Assembly (NCBI GenBank): GCA_021159105.1
Contig: JAGGSM010000039.1
Span: forward strand, 1 to 8,295
Origin: Candidatus Bipolaricaulota bacterium
GTDB taxonomy: Bacteria; Bipolaricaulota; Bipolaricaulia; UBA7950; UBA9294
Direction: 5' to 3'
Length of the DNA stretch: 8,295 bases
The position numbers and the translations under genes are program-made. The notes under the pieces were generated by a model. The model worked only from the letters and a program-made list of their open reading frames with translations, made no database searches and was not told the DNA's origin. Within the stretch, counting starts at the first letter, position 1. Every line of letters starts with the position of its first letter. Positions 1-4,316 of this stretch are shown here, in pieces.

Positions 1-977
1 CCTGCCAGCTCCCGCACCTTGGCGATGTTCTCCTTGGCTATAGCGCGGGCGCGCTCCGCCCCTTGCGCGAGGATCTCGTCGATTTCGCCTGATGCCGCGA
101 GCTCCTCCCTGCGTTCCTGAATCGGTCGCAGGACGGCCATCAGGTTCTCGAATACGGCGTCCTTCAGGCGGGAGTACATCAGCTTCCCCGCGGCGAAATC
201 CGCCTTCAGCTCCGAGACGATGGAGGTATCGCCTCTCATCTCGCATGATAGTTCGAGGATCTCGAAGAGTGTCGCGACGCCGGGTGACATCTCCTCTCCC
301 GGCGTGAGGCCGGTGTCGGTCACAGCGGAGCGGATCTTCTTCAGGATCGATTTCTCGTCCTCCATCACCCCGATGTAGTGGGCCTCACCTGCGCTCTTGC
401 TCATCTTGATCGTCGGGTCGGCCAGCGACATGATCCGCGCCCCTTTCCTAACGATCGGCTCCGGCTCGGGGAAGAACTCGCCGAAGCGGGAATTGAACCG
501 CCGCGCGATGCGGCGCGAGAGCTCCAGGTGTTGTACCTGGTCCTCGCCGACCGGGACTCCCTGCGCGCGGTAGAGGAGGATGTCCGCCGCCTGCAGGATC
601 GGATAGGTGAACAGCCCGGCGGAGATGAACTTCCTGCCGGAGGACTTGTCCTTGAACTGCGTCATGCGGGTGAGGTCGCCGTAGGAGGTAACACAGCCGA
701 GGATCCATGCCAGCTCGGTGTGCTCTGGCACGGCCGACTGGATGAACAGGATCGATCGCTGCGGATCGATCCCGCACGCGATGAGGTCGAGGACCATGTT
801 GCGTGATGCCTGCCGCAGGGCGGTCGGATCGACCTCGATCGTGATCGCGTGATAGTCGACGACGCAGTAGACGCACTCGTTGTCGTCCTGGAGCGCGGCC
901 CAGTTGCGCAATGCGCCGAAGTAGTTTCCGATATGCGGTGTCCCTGTCGGTTGGATCCCCGAGAAGACTCTTGTCAC
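1..977 (-). CDS. trpS: Tryptophanyl-tRNA synthetase (C-terminal end cut by window edge)
   Basis: This enzyme charges tRNA-Trp with tryptophan in the cytoplasm using ATP. Translating the minus strand gives 325 codons without a stop. The reading begins MTRVFSGIQPTGTPHIGNYF, so the class I HIGH-type motif (HIGN) is at residues 15-18. The other signature, KMSKS, is at residues 191-195 (positions 393-407) and follows the family's ARIMSLADPT stretch. Family-typical segments VPVGEDQ and MTQFKDKS are also present. The family is usually about 325-335 residues and the reading ends in IAKVRELAG at the edge, so only a few residues should be missing. The start is GTG at 975-977, supported by GGAGGT (plus-strand ACCTCC at 984-989) six bases upstream and by alignment with the family N-terminus. 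It is transcribed away from the glmU operon and probably has its own promoter. I see no T-box leader, which often controls trpS in Firmicutes. The family call is very safe. Confidence 0.97.
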   Translation of the reverse strand, partial: MTRVFSGIQPTGTPHIGNYFGALRNWAALQDDNECVYCVVDYHAITIEVDPTALRQASRNMVLDLIACGIDPQRSILFIQSAVPEHTELAWILGCVTSYGDLTRMTQFKDKSSGRKFISAGLFTYPILQAADILLYRAQGVPVGEDQVQHLELSRRIARRFNSRFGEFFPEPEPIVRKGARIMSLADPTIKMSKSAGEAHYIGVMEDEKSILKKIRSAVTDTGLTPGEEMSPGVATLFEILELSCEMRGDTSIVSELKADFAAGKLMYSRLKDAVFENLMAVLRPIQERREELAASGEIDEILAQGAERARAIAKENIAKVRELA

Positions 978-983
978 AATCTT

Positions 984-989
984 ACCTCC
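984..989 (-). promoter_or_regulatory. Ribosome binding site of trpS
   Basis: Read on the minus strand this is GGAGGT, separated by six bases from the GTG start at 977. It is what makes the GTG credible as the trpS start. Confidence 0.8.
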
Positions 990-1084
990 AACTGTTCCTT
1001 CATCCATCAGCCAGCACAAGTCGGACCCCGCCCTCGTTCTTGACTGTCAATGCACAAGACATCCTTCTCAAACAACTTCTTTGG

Positions 1085-1114
1085 AGTATAACGGCCGCAG
1101 TTTGCCTGTCGCAA
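1085..1114 (-). promoter_or_regulatory. trpS: Candidate promoter for trpS
   Basis: On the minus strand a TTGCGA box (1109-1114) is followed after 18 bases by TATACT (1085-1090), a good sigma-70-type pair (4/6 and 5/6 matches). Transcription would start near 1078 and leave a leader of about 100 nt before the GTG. The leader contains a perfect 11-nt palindrome, TTGACTGTCAA, at 1040-1050. This comes from matching consensus boxes only, and the sigma factors of this organism are unknown. Confidence 0.45.
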
Positions 1115-1125
1115 GGAGATTGTTC

Positions 1126-1155
1126 TTGATCGCTTTGCGGCCTTTGTCGTATCAT
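1126..1155 (+). promoter_or_regulatory. Candidate promoter for the glmU-prs-rplY-pth operon
   Basis: TTGATC (1126-1131) is followed after 18 bases by TATCAT (1150-1155). It lies back to back with the trpS promoter candidate, with only 11 bases between the two -35 boxes. The -10 box sits inside a perfect 11-nt palindrome, CGTATCATACG (1148-1158), which could be an operator or chance. A start near 1162 would give a leader of roughly 200 nt before the ATG at 1361. Support is by consensus and position only. Confidence 0.35.
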
Positions 1156-1200
1156 ACGCGTGGGTGTTCGATGACTGAAATCTCTGGTATCCCAAGTCTG

Positions 1201-1263
1201 GCTGCTCTTGGCTTAGCCCGTGCAGGAACGGGTCGAGGCAAGGGCGCGCATCGCGAAAGCAGC
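1201..1263 (+). other. Foldable leader RNA segment upstream of the glmU domain gene
   Basis: This lies in the 383-nt non-coding gap between trpS and the next gene. An outer stem GCTGCT (1201-1206) pairs with AGCAGC (1258-1263). It encloses two hairpins. The larger, at 1207-1242, has CTTG/CAAG at its base and CCCGT/ACGGG (1217-1221 with 1228-1232) around a GCAGGA loop. The smaller is CGCG-CAT-CGCG (1245-1255). Together they make a three-way junction. It is followed by TTCTCCC (1264-1270), which could pair with the GGGAGGG ribosome binding site at 1351-1357 using five Watson-Crick and two G-U pairs. I do not recognise a known riboswitch class. The pairings are read by eye and have not been tested for stability or conservation. 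The rest of the gap (978-1360) shows no convincing coding sequence in any plus frame. Confidence 0.25.
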
Positions 1264-1350
1264 TTCTCCCCCCCAACCGTCGCAGTCTTTCTTCGATACT
1301 CGTGCGTGAACAATGGGTCTGATTCTTGTCATTCCTGCAACGCGTTTGCC

Positions 1351-1357
1351 GGGAGGG
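1351..1357 (+). promoter_or_regulatory. Ribosome binding site that sets the start of the GlmU-domain gene
   Basis: GGGAGGG ends three bases before the ATG at 1361. The other in-frame ATG, at 1313, has no such site in front of it. This and the exact domain boundary favour 1361. The spacing is a little short, so the choice is likely rather than certain. Confidence 0.65.
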
Positions 1358-1360
1358 AAG

Positions 1361-2056
1361 ATGTGTGCTCAGATTGATCCAATCACTGTCGATCGCGAGG
1401 AGCGCCTGCAGCGGGCGCGAGATCTGATGAATTCTGGGGTGAAGATCATCGATCCTGAGCGGACATACATCGATCGAGGAGTGAGGATCGCTCCTGGCAC
1501 GGAGATCCTCCCCGGCACGCACCTGCGCGGAGAGACGGTGATTGGAGCGCGTTGCGCGATCGGCCCCGATTGCTACATCGAGGATTCGATCGTTGAGGAC
1601 GACTGCCGCGTGCGCTATTCAGTCCTCGAAGGCTCTCGCGTGCGCAGCGAGACGACGATCGGGCCGTATGCACACCTGCGGCCGGGGGCGGACGTAGGGC
1701 CCAAGGTACGGATCGGGAACTTCGTTGAGGTTAAGGCATCGCGTGTGCACAGTGGCGCGAAGGCCGGCCACCTAACCTACCTAGGGGACGCTGAAGTGGG
1801 AGAGGATACGAACATCGGCGCGGGGACGATCACCTGCAACTACGATGGCGTGGAGAAGCATAAGACGGTGATCGGCAAGCGCGCGTTCATCGGCAGCAAC
1901 ACCTCGTTGGTCGCCCCGGTGAAGATAGGAGATGACGCTCTCATCGGTGCTGGATCGACGATAACGGAGGACGTTCCCGATGGCCAGCTTGCGCTGGGGC
2001 GGGCGCGCCAGGTGAACAAGGAGCGGCACAAACGAAGGAAGGGGGAGGCCCAATGA
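1361..2056 (+). CDS. glmU: Stand-alone GlmU C-terminal domain: glucosamine-1-phosphate N-acetyltransferase (no uridyltransferase domain)
   Basis: The 231-residue protein is a left-handed beta-helix of hexapeptide repeats and matches the C-terminal half of GlmU. That half acetylates glucosamine-1-phosphate with acetyl-CoA to give GlcNAc-1-phosphate for peptidoglycan. Recalled against E. coli GlmU, every active-site residue is present at a constant offset of 226: Arg107 (R333), Lys125 (K351), His137 in AGHLTYLGDAE (catalytic H363), Tyr140 (Y366), Asn151 (N377), Asn160 (N386) and Lys166 (K392). Residues 11-27 (DREERLQRARDLMNSGV) correspond to the linker helix between the two GlmU domains. The uridyltransferase domain, with its GxGTRM nucleotide-binding loop, is entirely absent, and no trace appears in the 380 bases upstream. 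The start at 1361 has a GGGAGGG site; an ATG at 1313 would add 16 residues. The stop overlaps the prs start by 4 bp. A separate uridyltransferase must exist elsewhere, or the product has another use. The C-terminus is very basic (ERHKRRKG). Confidence 0.88.
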   Translation: MCAQIDPITVDREERLQRARDLMNSGVKIIDPERTYIDRGVRIAPGTEILPGTHLRGETVIGARCAIGPDCYIEDSIVEDDCRVRYSVLEGSRVRSETTIGPYAHLRPGADVGPKVRIGNFVEVKASRVHSGAKAGHLTYLGDAEVGEDTNIGAGTITCNYDGVEKHKTVIGKRAFIGSNTSLVAPVKIGDDALIGAGSTITEDVPDGQLALGRARQVNKERHKRRKGEAQ

Positions 2057-3009
2057 TCGGAAGGGAGCTGAAACTGCTGTGTGGGAACGCGAACCGTGAA
2101 CTTGCTGATGAGATCTCTTACGCACTGGGAATCGATCTGTGTGATGCCGCGGTCGATCGGTTCAGCGACGGCGAGGTTCGCGTGCGAATCCGGGAGACGG
2201 TGCGCGGGGCGGATGTGTACGTCATCCAGCCGACCTGCCCGCCGGTCAATGACCACCTGATGGAGCTTCTCATCATGATCGATGCCCTCCGCCGTGCCTC
2301 GGCGCGCAAGGTGATCGCGGTGATCCCCTACTACGGTTATGCGCGTCAGGATCGCAAACACACCGGCCGCGTGCCGATCACCGCCCGTTTGGTAGCGAAC
2401 CTGTTGGAGACGGCCGGGGCGGACCGGGTACTCACCATGGACCTTCACGTCGGGCAGATTCAAGGATTCTTCAACATCCCGGTGGACAACCTGCAGGCAG
2501 ATCCTATCTTCGCCGACTACTACAAGAAGAACGATGCCGATGGCGGGGATACCGTGATCGTATCGCCGGATGCCGGTGGGGCGGTGCGGGCGCGCCTTCT
2601 CGCCGAACGTCTCGACCTGCCGATCGCCGTACTCGAGAAACGAAGATCCGTGGATGGATCGCAGGTACAGGTAGTGAACGTCATCGGTGATGTCTCCGGG
2701 AAGAGGGCGATCCTCGTGGATGACATCGTCTCCTCCGGCTCGACGCTGATTCTGGCAGCGAACGCCCTCCTCGATCACGGGGCAACGGAGGTGCATGCCT
2801 ACTGCACACACGGAGTATTTTCTGGAAACGCATTGGAGGTGTTGTCGCAGTCTCCCTTGAAAAAGGTGGTCGTTACCAATACCATCTCCCAGGAACAGGC
2901 GGAAAAGAGCGATGTTGTCGAGTACATCCCCGTGGGAGAGCACCTGGCGAAGACCATTCGTCGGATCTTCGAGAACAAATCGGTAAGCCACCTTTTCCCA
3001 CATTACTAG
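2053..3009 (+). CDS. prs: Ribose-phosphate pyrophosphokinase (PRPP synthetase)
   Basis: It transfers pyrophosphate from ATP to ribose-5-phosphate, making PRPP for purine, pyrimidine, NAD, histidine and tryptophan synthesis. At 318 residues it is the standard length of class I enzymes. Visible family features, in order, are FSDGE at 37-41, the ATP-binding loop PYYGYARQDRK at 92-102, DLH at 130-132 followed by GQIQGFFNIPVDNL, PDAGG at 172-176, EKRR at 195-198, and the PRPP-binding loop VDDIVSSGSTL at 222-232. That loop is unusual: class I enzymes normally read DDxxDTxGT, whereas here the fifth and sixth positions are Ser-Ser, more like archaeal forms. The C-terminal SVSHLF matches the bacterial ending. 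The ATG overlaps the preceding stop (ATGA), and GGGGGAGG at 2041-2048 serves as ribosome binding site inside the upstream gene, so the two are probably translationally coupled. The glmU-prs order is the same as in Bacillus (gcaD-prs). Confidence 0.97.
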   Translation: MIGRELKLLCGNANRELADEISYALGIDLCDAAVDRFSDGEVRVRIRETVRGADVYVIQPTCPPVNDHLMELLIMIDALRRASARKVIAVIPYYGYARQDRKHTGRVPITARLVANLLETAGADRVLTMDLHVGQIQGFFNIPVDNLQADPIFADYYKKNDADGGDTVIVSPDAGGAVRARLLAERLDLPIAVLEKRRSVDGSQVQVVNVIGDVSGKRAILVDDIVSSGSTLILAANALLDHGATEVHAYCTHGVFSGNALEVLSQSPLKKVVVTNTISQEQAEKSDVVEYIPVGEHLAKTIRRIFENKSVSHLFPHY

Positions 3010-3019
3010 AAGAACTGTA

Positions 3020-3023
3020 GGAG
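3020..3023 (+). promoter_or_regulatory. Ribosome binding site of rplY, deciding ATG over GTG
   Basis: GGAG (preceded by TA) lies five bases before the ATG at 3029. An in-frame GTG at 3023 overlaps this site and cannot use it, so 3029 is the better start. Confidence 0.7.
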
Positions 3024-3028
3024 TGGAA

Positions 3029-3685
3029 ATGTCTGTAACACTGAACACAAAACTGCGCCCAGCAGGGAAAGCGAATGCGCTGAGACGACAGGGGCTCATA
3101 CCGGCGATTGTCTACGGCCCTACCATGGAGAACATCCCCATCGTGATTGAGCGGCGGGACTTGCACAAGCTATTCTCTACGATAACGCGCAGTTCGCGCA
3201 TTGAACTTTCGATCAGTGATCACGATCAGGCGGATGATATAGATGTCTTCCTGAAGAGGGTTCAGTACAATTCGATAACGGATGAACCGATCCACGTTGA
3301 TTTCTACCATCCAGACCCAGAGACGCCATTCAAGCTGTACGTGCCGATCAAGGTCGTCGGCGAGGCGCCGGGGCTGAAGCTCGGGGGATTCCTCAATGTC
3401 CTGTTCGACACGGTCCGCGTGCATGGCCTCTCCAAGGACATCCCTCACCTGATCACCCTTGACGTGAGCGAGCTCGACCTCGGGGATGCGATCCGCGTAC
3501 GCGATGTCGACTTCGGCGGGGTCACCCCCCTCCTCTCACCCGAGCGTGCGCTCGTCTCTGTTGTTGCGCCACGTGGAATGGAGACGGAAGAGGAAGAAGA
3601 GGAAGAGGCGATGCTGGAGGCTGCGGCAGCAGGAGAAGAGGGCGCAACCTCTGAAGAATCGGAAGGCGAGAGCGAAGAGGGATGA
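3029..3685 (+). CDS. rplY: 50S ribosomal protein L25, long CTC form
   Basis: This protein binds 5S rRNA in the large ribosomal subunit; the two-domain form is called CTC or TL5. The 218-residue protein has the N-terminal 5S-binding domain (residues 1-95, with GKANALRRQGLIPAIVYGP and RVQYNSITDEPIHVDF). The C-terminal CTC domain is at about 96-181 (VPIKVVGEAPGLKLGG, then LDVSELDLGDAIRV). It ends in a strongly acidic tail (184-218) with an unbroken run of seven Glu at 187-193 followed by alternating Ala/Gly/Ser/Glu. Acidic tails occur in this family. The start is ATG 3029 with GGAG upstream; GTG 3023 would add two residues. It sits 19 nt after prs and abuts pth with no gap, the ctc position seen in Bacillus. 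In Bacillus ctc is a general-stress gene, but no stress promoter is visible here. Confidence 0.95.
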   Translation: MSVTLNTKLRPAGKANALRRQGLIPAIVYGPTMENIPIVIERRDLHKLFSTITRSSRIELSISDHDQADDIDVFLKRVQYNSITDEPIHVDFYHPDPETPFKLYVPIKVVGEAPGLKLGGFLNVLFDTVRVHGLSKDIPHLITLDVSELDLGDAIRVRDVDFGGVTPLLSPERALVSVVAPRGMETEEEEEEEAMLEAAAAGEEGATSEESEGESEEG

Positions 3686-4261
3686 TTGAAGGCCGTCTTC
3701 GGACTGGGTAACCCAGGGCTTGAATACGCGCTCAGCCGACACAACGTTGGCTTTGATGTGATCGATCTCTATCGCAAGGTTCATGCGCCGCGATTGAAGG
3801 GGCGCTTGATGGATTCGGCTCTTGTTTACAAGGGCCGAGATCTTTTTCTCGTGAAGCCGATGACCTACATGAACGCAAGCGGCGAAGCGGTGAATGCGAT
3901 CCTCAAGCGCTTCCGGATCCCCCGCGAAGAGGCGCTGATCATATACGATGACCTCGATATTCCCCTGGGAGAGATGAAGATCCTCGCCTCCGGCGGGCCG
4001 GGATCGCACAAGGGGATGATCTCTGTGATCTCGTCGATAGGAAGCGAAGAGATCCCGCGCATGCGCATCGGGATAGGCTACGAAAGGCGACCGCGTGATC
4101 AGGTGGACTACGTCCTTGGAGAGTTCACCACCGATGAGTGGGAGAAGATCTACCCCGTCTTTGAGAGAGGGGTGGAAGCGATCGAGGCGTTTCGTACAAT
4201 GGACATACATGGCGTTATGAACCGGTTCAACAGGCGCCTGCGGGTTGTGAGCGATGAGTAG
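3686..4261 (+). CDS. pth: Peptidyl-tRNA hydrolase
   Basis: It cleaves the ester bond in peptidyl-tRNAs that fall off stalled ribosomes, returning free tRNA. The 191-residue length is typical. Visible motifs are FGLGNPG at 5-11, SRHNVGF at 18-24 with catalytic His19, KPMTYMNASG at 57-66, YDDLDIPLG at 87-95 with Asp88 (equivalent of E. coli D93), and RMRIGIG at 125-131. Counterparts of E. coli N10 and N68 are Asn9 and Asn63. The residue matching N114 is Lys109 (GSHKGM instead of the common GGHNGL). The start is TTG: the in-frame TGA of rplY immediately precedes it, and the family's conserved N-terminus begins right there, so no upstream start is possible. GAGGG at 3677-3681 is the ribosome binding site. 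The zero gap to rplY suggests coupled translation. Confidence 0.96.
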   Translation: MKAVFGLGNPGLEYALSRHNVGFDVIDLYRKVHAPRLKGRLMDSALVYKGRDLFLVKPMTYMNASGEAVNAILKRFRIPREEALIIYDDLDIPLGEMKILASGGPGSHKGMISVISSIGSEEIPRMRIGIGYERRPRDQVDYVLGEFTTDEWEKIYPVFERGVEAIEAFRTMDIHGVMNRFNRRLRVVSDE

Positions 4262-4272
4262 AGGGCTATACT
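4245..4272 (+). promoter_or_regulatory. Candidate promoter for clpC-radA
   Basis: TTGTGA (4245-4250), inside the last codons of pth, is followed after 16 bases by TATACT (4267-4272). A start near 4279 would leave a short leader of about 38 nt. The spacer between pth and clpC holds neither a CtsR-type GGTCAAA direct repeat nor a CIRCE inverted repeat. Control by those two classical heat-shock repressors is therefore not supported. The call rests on consensus matching only. Confidence 0.4.
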
Positions 4273-4302
4273 GTAGACCAGGAACGGAGAGTGTCTGATT
4301 CC

Positions 4303-4308
4303 AGGAGG
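4303..4308 (+). promoter_or_regulatory. Ribosome binding site of clpC
   Basis: A perfect AGGAGG is separated by eight bases from the ATG at 4317, the strongest such site in the window. It suggests high translation of clpC. Confidence 0.85.
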
Positions 4309-4316
4309 AACTGAAG

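Noticed and set aside
378..876. Open frames on both strands inside trpS in other frames
   Set aside because: The minus-strand trpS frame carries the KMSKS motif and family sequence throughout, so the others are shadows.
978..1100. T-box riboswitch before trpS
   Set aside because: The leader is only about 100 nt and I see no T-box consensus sequence (AGGGTGGNACCGCG type) or antiterminator.
1081..1377. A 98-codon plus-strand frame in the trpS-glmU gap, checked as a possible remnant of the GlmU uridyltransferase domain
   Set aside because: It has no GxGTRM loop or other uridyltransferase sequence, no ribosome binding site, and overlaps the start of the next gene in another frame.
1840..3099. 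A 419-codon open frame on the minus strand opposite prs
   Set aside because: It lies entirely opposite clear plus-strand genes, its translation shows no family motif, and GC-rich codon bias readily opens such antisense frames.
3536..4210. A 224-codon minus-strand frame across rplY and pth
   Set aside because: It is antisense to two firmly identified genes, with no motif and no ribosome binding site worth noting.
4262..4316. CtsR or CIRCE operator before clpC
   Set aside because: No GGTCAAA direct repeat and no TTAGCACTC/GAGTGCTAA pair is present.
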